Below are positions 1 to 6,980 of a stretch of DNA of 17,336 nt, piece after piece. The stretch covers positions 1 to 17,336 of the forward strand of contig DFYJ01000023.1 in NCBI GenBank assembly GCA_002383325.1, given 5' to 3'. The position numbers and the translations under genes were made by a program. This DNA is from Candidatus Aminicenantes bacterium UBA4085 (lineage in GTDB: Bacteria; Acidobacteriota; Aminicenantia; Aminicenantales; UBA4085). The notes under the pieces are model-generated. The model did no database searches, was not told the origin of the DNA, and saw only the letters and a program-made list of their open reading frames with translations. Every line of letters begins with the position of its first letter. The first letter of the stretch is position 1.

Positions 1-1
1 G

Positions 2-166
2 AACGGACTGAGCGGACCGGCCGTAGAGGCGCGAACGGCGCACGGCGGCGGTTGGGCCGAGACGCTGGCGCGCCGGGCGGCCGCCGTGGTGCCGCCGGAG
101 ATGCCGATCCTCGAGATCTACCGCCGGGCCATCGCCAACAAAAAAGGAGAATCCCATGTCCGATGA
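2..166 (+). CDS. 3' end of an unidentified gene (partial)
   Basis: An open frame enters from the left edge and ends at a TGA at 164-166, overlapping the start of trxA by 11 bases. The 54 visible residues are rich in Ala, Gly and Arg and end in PPEMPILEIYRRAIANKKGE followed by SHVR. Codon third positions are strongly G or C, like the confident genes nearby, and the overlap with a good trxA ribosome binding site suggests translational coupling. I do not recognise the family. Frame 1 is also open here, as is common in G+C-rich DNA, so this could be a chance frame. Confidence 0.5.
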   Translation, partial: NGLSGPAVEARTAHGGGWAETLARRAAAVVPPEMPILEIYRRAIANKKGESHVR

Positions 167-482
167 CATCCTGCTCGTCAACGACGAGACGTTCGAGGCC
201 GAAGTCCTCAAGTCGCCCCTGCCGGCGCTGATCGATTTCTGGGCCGTGTGGTGCGTGCCGTGCAAGATGATCGCCCCCATCGTGGAGGAGATCGCGGTCG
301 AGATGAAGGGCCGGCTCAAGGTCTGCAAGATGGACGTGGACCAGAGCCGGGCCGTGCCGGCCAAGTACGGCATCCGCGGCATCCCGACGCTGCTGCTGAT
401 CAAGGACGGCGCGGTCAAGGAGCAGCTGGTAGGCGCCCTGCCCAAAGAGAAGATCGTCGAAGCTATTAAGAAGCATCTTTAA
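156..482 (+). CDS. trxA: Thioredoxin
   Basis: A 108-residue protein of normal thioredoxin length. It is a cytoplasmic dithiol carrier that reduces protein disulfides and is re-reduced by thioredoxin reductase, whose gene follows. The active site is W32-C33-V34-P35-C36, preceded by the usual DFWAVW strand. The cis-proline is P77 in GIPTLLL, and the FxDVD-like KMDVDQ segment is present. The usual active site is WCGPC; here Val replaces Gly, which within the thioredoxin fold should alter redox potential or partner choice but leaves both cysteines. The start is supported by AGGAGA at 145-150, five bases before ATG. The gene probably shares a transcript with the upstream open frame. Confidence 0.95.
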   Translation: MSDDILLVNDETFEAEVLKSPLPALIDFWAVWCVPCKMIAPIVEEIAVEMKGRLKVCKMDVDQSRAVPAKYGIRGIPTLLLIKDGAVKEQLVGALPKEKIVEAIKKHL

Positions 483-505
483 ATCCCCAAAGGGGTCGAT
501 CCAAT

Positions 506-670
506 AGGGGTCAGGTCTTGACATTTGACATTTTTGACCCTGGACGGGCCTGACGGTATTTTTACCCCGCACTATTAGAATCGAGTCCACATCGATCATT
601 CCGATATTATGAATTTTTACCAAAACGCCAATGCAGCAGGAAAAATGTCAAATGTCAAGACCTGACCCCT
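506..670. repeat. Family-1 inverted-repeat element (trxA-trxB gap)
   Basis: Arms 506-535 and 641-670 are perfect 30-base inverted repeats beginning AGGGGTCAGGTCTTGACATT. They enclose about 105 bases of lower G+C DNA. The same outer motif recurs at 1601, 3948, 4981, 6677, 6722, 6951 and 16157. The element fills the gap between trxA and trxB and ends two bases before the trxB ATG at 673. The structure is that of a REP/MITE-like palindromic element; there is no coding content. Confidence 0.9.
534..562 (+). promoter_or_regulatory. Candidate promoter inside the repeat, toward trxB
   Basis: TTGACC at 534-539 (5/6 to the sigma-70 -35 box) is followed after 17 bases by TATTTT at 557-562 (4/6 to the -10 box). 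It straddles the inner edge of the left arm and points toward trxB, with a predicted leader of about 105 bases. The spacing is ideal but the -10 box is weak, so this is only a candidate. Confidence 0.3.
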
Positions 671-672
671 CC

Positions 673-1605
673 ATGAAACAACACGATATCGTCATCATTG
701 GCGCGGGGCCGGCCGGCCTGGCCGCCGCCATCTACACCGGGCGGGCGCGGCTGGACACCATCGTCCTGGAGCGGGGCCTGCCGGGCGGACAGATCCTGAT
801 CACCGACTGGGTCGAGAACTATCCCGGCTTCCCCGACGGCGTCGCCCCCTTCGACCTGATCGAGACCTTCCGCAAGCAGGTCCTCAAGTTCGGGGCGGTC
901 ATGGTCTCGGACTCGGCCAAGATCATCCGGCCCGACGGCGATGGCGAGGGCCGCGGCTGGATCGTCGAGGCGGGCAAGGGCGAGTACGCGGCCCGGGCGG
1001 TCATCGTGGCCACCGGCGCCCACTACCGCCGGCTGGGCCTGCCCAACGAGGGCAAGCTGGTCGGGCGCGGCGTGTCCTACTGCGCCACCTGCGACGGGGC
1101 TTTCTTCCGCGACCGGGAAATCGCCGTCGTCGGAGGGGGCGATACGGCCCTCATGGAGGCCCACTACCTGACCAAGTTCGCCTCCGTCATCCACGTCATC
1201 CACCGGCGCGACCGCTTCCGCGGCACCAAAATCCTCCAGGAGCGCCTGCTCGAGTGCCCCAACGTCAAGGTCCATTGGGACACGGTCATCGACGAGATCG
1301 CCGGCGCCGACTGCCTGGAGGCGATCATGCTGCGCAACGTCAAGACGGGTGCGTGCGATCGGCTGCCGGTCGAGGGGCTGTTCGTGGCCATCGGCATGGA
1401 CCCCATCAGCGACGTGGCCAAGGGTGTGGTCGAGATGAACGATTGGGGCGAGATCGTCGTCGACTCCCGGATGGCGACCAGCCGGCCGGGGATCTACGCG
1501 GCGGGCGACGTCATCAGCTCCACGCCGCGCCAGGTGGCCACGGCGGTCGGCACGGGGGTCAACGCCGCCATGAGCGCCACGGCGTATCTATCGGGGTACA
1601 AATAG
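673..1605 (+). CDS. trxB: Thioredoxin-disulfide reductase (NADPH)
   Basis: FAD- and NADPH-dependent flavoenzyme that reduces thioredoxin; its partner trxA lies just upstream. With the start at 673 it has 310 residues, the normal size. The FAD-binding GAGPAG is at 10-15, the redox pair C137-A-T-C140 precedes DG, the NADPH-site glycines GGGDTA are at 154-159, HRRDRFR at 177-183 carries the basic residues that bind the 2'-phosphate, and the closing FAD motif GIYAAGD is at 273-279. No Shine-Dalgarno precedes 673. An in-frame ATG at 652, lying inside the repeat arm and preceded by CAGGAA at 637-642, would add MSRPDPS; another in-frame ATG is at 631. The stop TAG (1603-1605) overlaps the next repeat. 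Confidence 0.93.
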   Translation: MKQHDIVIIGAGPAGLAAAIYTGRARLDTIVLERGLPGGQILITDWVENYPGFPDGVAPFDLIETFRKQVLKFGAVMVSDSAKIIRPDGDGEGRGWIVEAGKGEYAARAVIVATGAHYRRLGLPNEGKLVGRGVSYCATCDGAFFRDREIAVVGGGDTALMEAHYLTKFASVIHVIHRRDRFRGTKILQERLLECPNVKVHWDTVIDEIAGADCLEAIMLRNVKTGACDRLPVEGLFVAIGMDPISDVAKGVVEMNDWGEIVVDSRMATSRPGIYAAGDVISSTPRQVATAVGTGVNAAMSATAYLSGYK

Positions 1606-1711
1606 GGGTCAGGTCTTAAGATTCAAGTTATCGAAATATTTCTGACATTTATTGTCATTATTGACAATTCTTGTCGCGGGATATCTTGAATCTTAAGACC
1701 TGACCCCTATT
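1601..1711. repeat. Family-1 inverted-repeat element between convergent genes
   Basis: Arms 1601-1627 and 1685-1711 are perfect 27-base inverted repeats containing TAGGGGTCAGGTCTTAAGAT. The left arm supplies the TAG stop of trxB. The element separates trxB from the convergent methyltransferase gene and could fold into a hairpin on either transcript, so it may act as a bidirectional 3'-end structure (inference). The interior contains several TGACA/TGTCA words. Confidence 0.9.
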
Positions 1712-1739
1712 TACATAATCATTGGTATGGTCCCGGGCT

Positions 1740-2867
1740 CTAGCTCAGCCAATCGAAATAAAGCTTCCTGAGCCTGCTTTTGATTCGCGCCTTGATCCGC
1801 TTCCCGGCCAGGACCCGGCCGGGAATCGAAGCGGCCCCATCCGGACCCTTCCTAATCGTGAAGTATTTGCAGTCCACTTGGGAATGCGACTGCACGAAGG
1901 CCCGGGATAGGTTTTGGCCCCTCTCACGCCCTCCGATCTTCAAGACAAAATGCTGCTCCGGGAGCGCCACGTCGAGGCCCCGGCAATAAGAGAAGACGTC
2001 GTCCAAGTCCAATCCCTTCTCCAGGATTCCGTACTTGTCCATCACATCTTGGGAGACCTCGATGAACTCGTGGGACCCGCCGGGCTCGGCCATGGCGATG
2101 CGGCCGCTCGGGCCCAACGCCCTGACGAATTGGCCCATGGTCCGGGGGCGATCCGGGATGTGGTGAAATGCATCGAAGCATAAGACGGCGTCCAGGCAGC
2201 CGCTCTGGAGAGGGAGATGTTCGATGTCGCCGATCACCAGATGCGGCAGGGCCCGCCCCATCCGCCGGACGCCGATCTCGAGATAGGTTCGGCATATGTC
2301 GATTCCGATGGCCGCAATCCCCATCTTGGTCAGCCATTCCGTCGTCCAGGCGTAGCCCGCCCCGACATCGAGCACGACATCGCCTCTTTTCACATCCAGA
2401 AGCGGCAGGACGTTGCCGAAGCGCCGGATGAGGTGCATCGAGAACTCGGTATTGTGGGGATTGAACGGCGACGAGTAGCCGGGCCCGAAGAAATCGGGGT
2501 CGGAGATCTTCGACTCGATGCCGATCTCGGCTCTTTTGTAGCCGAGCCCCCGATCCCCGCCGGGAAGAGGCGCGCCCGCAATCGCCCGCGCCTTTTCCAA
2601 CAGTCCGGGAAAGTCGCCGGCCGGGATCAGCCCTTCCCAGGCCTCGAATCTCGCGAGATCGCGCTTCCAATCGCGGAGGCCGTCGGGCAGAAGCTCGGGC
2701 AGAAGATCGATGATGGGGAAAAAGCGGCGGCATTCGGGGCAAGCCAGGACGCCCTCTTGGATCTCAGGATCGGCGGCGGCCGCGGAGCCGGACGGGCGTG
2801 AAGGGTAGCAGGCCAATTCCCTCAGGCAGTAGGGACAGCCGATGTATTTCAGAAGGCTGTCTTTCAA
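1740..2867 (-). CDS. Zinc-ribbon SAM-dependent methyltransferase
   Basis: A 375-residue protein. The N-terminus has a Trm112-like zinc ribbon: C11-P-Y-C14 and C43-P-E-C46. The middle is a class I SAM-binding Rossmann fold: motif I VLDVGAGYAWTT at 165-176, acidic GIDI at 188-191, GDIEHLPL at 213-220, FDAFHHI at 231-237 and a following EPGG. The C-terminal tail is rich in Lys and Arg. Residues and layout resemble the Methyltransf_11 type. The substrate is unknown; its position 30 bases downstream of lpxD on the same strand hints at an envelope or lipid role, but that is inference. The start is TTG with GGAGGA three bases upstream, a short spacing; no in-frame ATG or GTG fits better. Confidence 0.8.
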   Translation of the reverse strand: MKDSLLKYIGCPYCLRELACYPSRPSGSAAAADPEIQEGVLACPECRRFFPIIDLLPELLPDGLRDWKRDLARFEAWEGLIPAGDFPGLLEKARAIAGAPLPGGDRGLGYKRAEIGIESKISDPDFFGPGYSSPFNPHNTEFSMHLIRRFGNVLPLLDVKRGDVVLDVGAGYAWTTEWLTKMGIAAIGIDICRTYLEIGVRRMGRALPHLVIGDIEHLPLQSGCLDAVLCFDAFHHIPDRPRTMGQFVRALGPSGRIAMAEPGGSHEFIEVSQDVMDKYGILEKGLDLDDVFSYCRGLDVALPEQHFVLKIGGRERGQNLSRAFVQSHSQVDCKYFTIRKGPDGAASIPGRVLAGKRIKARIKSRLRKLYFDWLS

Positions 2868-2897
2868 GCGTCCTCCATTCCACCCGGCTCGGGAATC

Positions 2898-3917
2898 CTA
2901 TTTTTTTTCCAGGGTCTCGACCCGGGCCTGCAGGCGCTTGAATTCTTTCAGCAGCTCGTAGAGCCGCGGGGCCGCCGCCCAGAACTTGCGCCAAACCATG
3001 ATGTCCAGGTGCGGGCTGCCGCTGACGATGGCGCCGGCGGGGACGTTGCTCGAGACCCCGGACTTGGCGGCAACGATGGCCCCGTCACCGATCGTAACGT
3101 GATCGGGCACGCCGACCTGGCCGCTGAGGATCGCCCCGCGCCCAACCTTGGCGCTTCCGGCCACGCCGGCCTGGGCCACCAGGATGGCGTTCTCGCCTAT
3201 CTCGACGTTGTGGGCGACCATGACCAGGTTGTCGATCTTGGCGCCCTTGCGGACGATCGTGGCGCCCAGCGCGGCCCGATCGATCGTCGAGTTGGCCCCG
3301 ACCTCGACATCGTCCTCAATGATCACCGTCCCGAGCTGGGGGATCTTGACCTGCGTCCCGTCCTCGTCTTTCAGGTAAGCGAAGCCGTCCGCTCCGACGA
3401 CGACCCCATTGTGCAGAATGACGCGCGCGCCGAGCCGCACACCCTGGCGCAAGTGAACGCCGGAATGCAGGACGCAGCCGGGACCGATGACGACATCGGG
3501 GTAAACCGTGACGTTGGGATGAAGGACCGCGGCGTCGCCGATCACGGCGTTCGCGCCGATCGCGCAGAGGGGGCCGATCGATGCGCCGACCCCGATGCGG
3601 GCGGAAGGATCTATGACAGCCATGGGATGGATGCCCGGGAAGGGGGGCGCGGGCGGCACGAGGATGTCGATGGCCCGGACAAATGTCTTCTGGGGGTGGG
3701 GGGATCGGAGGACGGGCAAGCGGGAATGGTCGATGCCGGGCGCCAGGATGACGGCCGAGGCGCGCGTCGTTTCGAGGTGCCGGAGATATTGACCTGAGGT
3801 GATGAAGATGATATCGCCGGGGCTGGCAGTCTCGGGCGATGCGACGCCGGAAATCTCCGTGCCTCCGGCCCCTTCATACGGGCAGTCCAGCCGCGCAGCC
3901 AGGTCCTTGAGGGTCAT
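2898..3917 (-). CDS. lpxD: UDP-3-O-acylglucosamine N-acyltransferase
   Basis: Third enzyme of lipid A synthesis. It transfers a 3-hydroxyacyl chain from acyl carrier protein to the 2-amino group of UDP-3-O-acyl-glucosamine in the cytoplasm. At 339 residues it matches the family. An N-terminal uridine-binding domain (about 1-95) is followed by a left-handed beta helix of hexapeptide repeats (about 100-300), with GADGFAY at 175-181 and the catalytic histidine H236 in [10 protein letters not shown] (equivalent to H239 of the E. coli enzyme). A C-terminal helix (about 305-339) is predicted to trimerise. GGGGAGG at 3930-3924 lies six bases before ATG. The methyltransferase follows after 30 bases. 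No other lpx or fab genes are adjacent. Confidence 0.95.
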   Translation of the reverse strand: MTLKDLAARLDCPYEGAGGTEISGVASPETASPGDIIFITSGQYLRHLETTRASAVILAPGIDHSRLPVLRSPHPQKTFVRAIDILVPPAPPFPGIHPMAVIDPSARIGVGASIGPLCAIGANAVIGDAAVLHPNVTVYPDVVIGPGCVLHSGVHLRQGVRLGARVILHNGVVVGADGFAYLKDEDGTQVKIPQLGTVIIEDDVEVGANSTIDRAALGATIVRKGAKIDNLVMVAHNVEIGENAILVAQAGVAGSAKVGRGAILSGQVGVPDHVTIGDGAIVAAKSGVSSNVPAGAIVSGSPHLDIMVWRKFWAAAPRLYELLKEFKRLQARVETLEKK

Positions 3918-3934
3918 GCCAGGCCTCCCCGTGT

Positions 3935-3964
3935 ATTATAGGTCAAGTAGGGGTCAGGTCTTAA
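3935..3964 (-). promoter_or_regulatory. Candidate lpxD promoter using a repeat arm
   Basis: Reading leftward, TTAAGA (3964-3959, 4/6 to the -35 box) lies inside the arm of the family-1 element, and a perfect TATAAT (3940-3935) lies 18 bases downstream, just outside it. The predicted start of transcription is near 3929, giving a short leader that includes the strong lpxD Shine-Dalgarno. Confidence 0.45.
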
Positions 3965-4052
3965 CATTCAACAAAATCAGTGACACTAATTGTCAAAAGA
4001 TGCCGATTTGCGGCGTGAGCGAGAAATGTTGAATGTTGAGACCTGACCCCTA
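3948..4052. repeat. Family-1 inverted-repeat element (lpxD-yihY gap)
   Basis: Arms 3948-3973 and 4027-4052 are 26-base inverted repeats with one mismatch, starting TAGGGGTCAGGTCT. The interior carries a second small stem, GCCG-N5-CGGC, near the right arm, shared with the elements at 4981 and 6874. The right end (CTA at 4050-4052) forms the TAG stop codon of the leftward YihY-family gene. Confidence 0.9.
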
Positions 4053-4925
4053 GATTTCGCCGCGCTTGATTTTGAGGTGCTCGTTTAAGACCGCGACGAA
4101 CTCGGCGCACCACAACATGATGGCCAGGGAGGATGAGATCCATAGCAGGAAGAAGATGATCGACGTCAGCGTCCCAGTCACCACCTTGGACATGACCATG
4201 CCCACGGCCGAGAAATGGGCCACGTAGAAGACGAAGCTGCGCTTGAAGATCTCCCAAATGATCGATCCGATGACCGCGCCAATCACCGCCGGCGCGGTAT
4301 GGACTTTGGTCTCAGGAATGAACTTGTAGACGACGAACAGGACCAGGAAGCCCAGCGAGAACGGGATCAGGTATTGGATCAGGAAGTTGTCGATGAAAGG
4401 AAGGAATTTGGGATTGAGCCAGCCGGGGAGGACCTGGTTGCTCTCGATGAGCTTATGGACCGTAGTCCAGACGGCCGTAATGGCGAACGACAACAGCAGG
4501 ATGACGGCTGTGATCATCATGATCACGTTTTCCATCAGCCTATTGTAGAAGAACGACCGGTTCTTCTTGGACCGGAAGATGATGTTGACGGCGTTGATAA
4601 GGTTCCCGAAGAGAAAGCCGCCGCTGATGATCGAGCCGACGATGCCGAACAGGCCGAGCGAGCTGGTGTTTTTGGCGATGTCGCCCAGGCGGGTGAAGAA
4701 GACGGGATCGAAGCGGGCGAAGAAATCCTCGGTGAAGATATTGAGGCTGCGGACCGCGATCTCGGCCGATCCCAGGAACTTGGAGGTGACCCAGGCAAAG
4801 AGGGCCAGCAGCGGCACGGCGCACATGAGGGTAAAATAGGAGATGATGATGGAGTGGCCGAAGCAGTGGTCATCGTTGAATCGCTTGAACGACTCGCCCA
4901 GCAGGCGAAAAAGCGTATGCACCAT
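4050..4925 (-). CDS. YihY/UPF0761-family inner-membrane protein
   Basis: A 291-residue integral membrane protein. Hydrophobic segments are visible at about 25-50, 88-110, 132-155, 182-205, 214-235 and 248-275, giving roughly six spans. The N-terminal FNDDHCFGHSIIISYFTL corresponds to the family's conserved region in which residues near the first helix are followed by a Ser-Tyr-Phe/Tyr pattern, and GFLFGNLINAVNIIF and the late W-E-x-x-K-R (IIWEIFKRSFVFY) segment also match the YihY (formerly 'ribonuclease BN') family. The family has no settled biochemical role; older nuclease labels are wrong. It lies in the same leftward series as atpE and lpxD. No clear ribosome binding site is seen before ATG. 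Its stop codon is supplied by the repeat end. Confidence 0.85.
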   Translation of the reverse strand: MVHTLFRLLGESFKRFNDDHCFGHSIIISYFTLMCAVPLLALFAWVTSKFLGSAEIAVRSLNIFTEDFFARFDPVFFTRLGDIAKNTSSLGLFGIVGSIISGGFLFGNLINAVNIIFRSKKNRSFFYNRLMENVIMMITAVILLLSFAITAVWTTVHKLIESNQVLPGWLNPKFLPFIDNFLIQYLIPFSLGFLVLFVVYKFIPETKVHTAPAVIGAVIGSIIWEIFKRSFVFYVAHFSAVGMVMSKVVTGTLTSIIFFLLWISSSLAIMLWCAEFVAVLNEHLKIKRGEI

Positions 4926-4980
4926 GGATACTTGCGCCTAACGCTACTCCCGGGGCCGGCGATTGTCAATAAACTGAAAA

Positions 4981-5077
4981 GGGGTCAGGTCTTAAGATTC
5001 AAGTTATCTATCGACACTTTTCGGTAAAAAGTGCCGCAAAACGGCAAGAGAAATCTTGAATCTTAAGACCTGACCCC
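4981..5077. repeat. Family-1 inverted-repeat element (yihY-atpE gap)
   Basis: Arms 4981-5003 and 5055-5077 are perfect 23-base inverted repeats starting GGGGTCAGGTCTTAAGATTC. The interior holds a small perfect stem TGCCG-CAAAA-CGGCA, the counterpart of the inner stem in the 3948 and 6874 elements. It lies between the leftward atpE and yihY-like genes, ten bases past the atpE stop. Confidence 0.9.
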
Positions 5078-5086
5078 CATCCCGGC

Positions 5087-5461
5087 TCAGGCGTAGTTGC
5101 CCCACTTGACCATCAGGATGATGAACGTTACCAGCAGGGCGTAAATGACCAGCGTTTCGATCAGAATCAGCCCCAGCAAGAGCAAAAACCGGATGTGCGG
5201 GGCGCCGCCGGGGTTGCGGCTGATGCCCTCGCAGGCCGCGCTGATGGCCTTGGCCTGGCAGAACGCGCCGGCGATGACCGCCAGCGTGATGATGCCGCTG
5301 GCCAAGATCAGCGACAGCCTGTAGAGAGAGGCCTTGTTGTCGGCAGCCGCAGCCATCCGCGGCCCCGGCCCTCCGGCCGGCCCTTCCTGGGCCAGCAGCG
5401 GGACCGCCGCGAGAACGAGGAGGAACACCAACAGTGTGAGGGCTTTCATTCGGTCCGTCAT
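5087..5461 (-). CDS. atpE: ATP synthase F0 subunit c with N-terminal extension
   Basis: Proteolipid of the rotating c ring. The 124 residues exceed the usual 70-90 because of an N-terminal hydrophobic stretch (about 5-24, ending LLAQEG) resembling a signal peptide, followed by a Gly/Pro/Ala linker. The hairpin itself has helix 1 about 45-70, the polar loop EGISRNPG (78-85), and helix 2 about 91-118 with the ion-binding E102. Q69, E102, T103 and Y107 align with Q32, E65, S66 and Y70 of the Ilyobacter tartaricus Na+ ring. AAGGAG at 5474-5469 lies seven bases before ATG. It is downstream of atpB in the leftward F0 cluster. Cleavage of the leader is inferred only. Confidence 0.93.
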   Translation of the reverse strand: MTDRMKALTLLVFLLVLAAVPLLAQEGPAGGPGPRMAAAADNKASLYRLSLILASGIITLAVIAGAFCQAKAISAACEGISRNPGGAPHIRFLLLLGLILIETLVIYALLVTFIILMVKWGNYA

Positions 5462-5495
5462 AGGGTAGCTCCTTTGCGCATGTCTTGATTATCCA

Positions 5496-6245
5496 TCAAT
5501 GCCCCTCCTTCTCGTGCTCGACCGCGCCGGCCAGGTAGATGCAGGTCAGCAGGACGAAGACGAAGGCCTGGAGGAAGGCGGTGAAGATCGAAAGCGCCAT
5601 AAACGGCAGCGGCAGGAAGATGGGGATGATCCCGGCGATGACCACGATCAGCACGTCTTCGGCGAAGATGTTGCTGAAGAGACGAATCGACAGCGAGACC
5701 AGCCGCGAGAAGTGGCTGATGAGCTCGATCGGGACCATCAACGGGGCCATGGCCGGGATCGGGCCCATGAAATGCTTGAGATACTTGAGCACGCCCTGGG
5801 CCTTCACGCCCTGGTAATGGTAGTAGAAGAAGACCGTCAAGGCGCAGCCGATCGTGACGTTGAGCTTGGAGGTCGGCGACATCAGCCCGGGGATAAGCCC
5901 AAGCACGTTGCAGAAAAAGATGAACAGGCCGACCGTCCCGACCACCGGCAGGTACTTCTTGCCGCCCGGGCCGATGATTTCGGTCAGCTGCCCCTCGAAG
6001 AACTCGATGATGTATTCCAGCATATTCTGGAGCTTGCCGGGGACGATGGACAGCCGGCGCGAGGCCAGCCCGAAGAACAGCATCATGAAGACGGCCACGA
6101 TGAGGACCATGACCACGTAGTCGGGGATGCAGTTGGCGGGATCGGCCACCCGGATCCCGATCAGCTTGAGCAGCGCCGCCACCGGCCGGCCAAAAACGAG
6201 GTTGATGAAAATGACCAGACCGAGGGGGTGTTCGAGCTGTTCCAT
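5496..6245 (-). CDS. atpB: ATP synthase F0 subunit a
   Basis: Stator channel subunit that passes ions to the c ring. The 249 residues match the family. Hydrophobic segments lie at about 8-28, 42-62, 102-125, 128-145, 168-190, 196-218 and 219-242. The essential arginine is R188 in SLSIRLFSNIFAED (equivalent to R210 in E. coli). FxNVLGLIPG at 111-120 is the conserved TM segment. The start ATG lies two bases after the stop of the atpI-like gene and has no good Shine-Dalgarno, so translation is probably coupled. atpE follows after 34 bases. Subunit b is not in this cluster, which fits lineages that keep it with the F1 genes (inference). Confidence 0.95.
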   Translation of the reverse strand: MEQLEHPLGLVIFINLVFGRPVAALLKLIGIRVADPANCIPDYVVMVLIVAVFMMLFFGLASRRLSIVPGKLQNMLEYIIEFFEGQLTEIIGPGGKKYLPVVGTVGLFIFFCNVLGLIPGLMSPTSKLNVTIGCALTVFFYYHYQGVKAQGVLKYLKHFMGPIPAMAPLMVPIELISHFSRLVSLSIRLFSNIFAEDVLIVVIAGIIPIFLPLPFMALSIFTAFLQAFVFVLLTCIYLAGAVEHEKEGH

Positions 6246-6247
6246 GG

Positions 6248-6658
6248 CTAGGACTTCATGGACCTCACGCGAACGAGGGCCACGGCGGCTTCGGCTCCGA
6301 AGACCGGGACAACCGCCGAGAAGCCCGCCGCGAACGCGATGAGCTTGTTCGGATAGACGAGGATTATAAGGAAAAAGACCGCGAATATCAACAAAAAGCG
6401 CACGGCGTACAGGGCCAGTCCGGCCTTTAGGGCGCCGGATTTGCCTCGGTTTAGGGCCCGGGCGAGAACGCTCTTGAGCCAGACAAAGGACAGGGCCGAG
6501 AACAACCCGCCGGCCAGCGCGAGGAGGCCGGTGAGGGGGTCGAAAACGAGGGCGGCGATGATGCCGAAGGCGGCGGCGAGGGCTGTGATTTCGAGGGGAA
6601 TGCGCCTGAGCACCCGCTCTTCGAACGGGTCGGCGAAGGAGGTCTCCGGATCGTTCAT
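6248..6658 (-). CDS. atpI: ATP synthase subunit I-like membrane protein
   Basis: A 136-residue hydrophobic protein with about four predicted membrane spans (roughly 22-42, 44-66, 82-104, 106-128). Its place directly before atpB, with only two bases between the genes, is that of AtpI/UncI, thought to assist c-ring assembly or Mg2+ supply in other bacteria. Sequence conservation in this family is low, so the call rests on size, topology and position. No Shine-Dalgarno is visible before ATG; the region upstream is made of repeats. Confidence 0.7.
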   Translation of the reverse strand: MNDPETSFADPFEERVLRRIPLEITALAAAFGIIAALVFDPLTGLLALAGGLFSALSFVWLKSVLARALNRGKSGALKAGLALYAVRFLLIFAVFFLIILVYPNKLIAFAAGFSAVVPVFGAEAAVALVRVRSMKS

Positions 6659-6669
6659 GGCGAACGCGT

Positions 6670-6699
6670 ATTGTACAGGGGTCAGGTCTTAAGATTCAA
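6670..6699 (-). promoter_or_regulatory. Candidate promoter before the atpI-like gene, partly in a repeat arm
   Basis: Leftward TTGAAT (6699-6694, 4/6 to the -35 box) inside a family-1 arm and TACAAT (6675-6670, 5/6 to the -10 box) just outside it are 18 bases apart. The predicted transcription start is about five bases before the ATG at 6658, which would give a nearly leaderless message. It is a weak candidate. Confidence 0.3.
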
Positions 6700-6700
6700 G
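6677..6700. repeat. Solo family-1 arm
   Basis: A single arm, AGGGGTCAGGTCTTAAGATT continuing CAAG, identical to the left arms at 1604 and 4980. No partner arm of the same type follows; the element appears truncated. Confidence 0.8.
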
Positions 6701-6721
6701 TTTTCTTGAGATGGACTAGGG

Positions 6722-6780
6722 AGAGGTCAGGTCTTAACATTCAACATTACTGGTGACGTTTATTGTCAAAGAATGCCGTT
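6722..6780. repeat. Truncated family-1 element
   Basis: The left arm (6722-6746) and part of the interior, including TTGTCAAA-N2-ATGCCG, match the left half of the element at 3948. The right arm is missing; from about 6781 the sequence diverges. The two partial elements and the one at 6874 form a decayed cluster splitting the ATP synthase gene series. Confidence 0.7.
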
Positions 6781-6852
6781 TCTTGCCATCGGGCAGGGAG
6801 TGGTAGGAGGAGAGAGCAAGCCCCGACATAGGAAATTTGGATCAATAGGAAA

Positions 6853-6881
6853 GGGGAGGGGTAGGGAGGGATCAGGGGGGG
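6853..6881 (+). other. G-rich run with G-quadruplex pattern
   Basis: Five runs of three or more G (6853-6856, 6858-6861, 6864-6866, 6868-6870, 6875-6881) are separated by one to four bases, which satisfies the usual G3+N1-7 quadruplex rule. They are on the plus strand, the template strand for the leftward atp genes. Confidence 0.5.
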
Positions 6882-6980
6882 CAGATCTCAACATACGATA
6901 TTATCAATGACTTTGGTTGATAAAACGGCCGATTTGCGGCACGAAGCAGAAATGTCAAATGTCAAGACCTGACCCCTATT
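6874..6980. repeat. Family-1 element with a degenerate left arm
   Basis: The right arm (6952-6980) is intact (ATGTCAAATGTCAAGACCTG then ACCCC). The left arm (about 6874-6898) is recognisable but carries several changes. The inner GCCG-ATTTG-CGGC stem matches the 3948 element. The right end supplies the TAG stop of the atpZ-like gene (6978-6976). Confidence 0.75.

Noticed and set aside
3009..3797. 262-codon rightward frame opposite lpxD
   Set aside because: Antisense shadow; the regular Gly/Asp pattern mirrors the hexapeptide repeats of LpxD.
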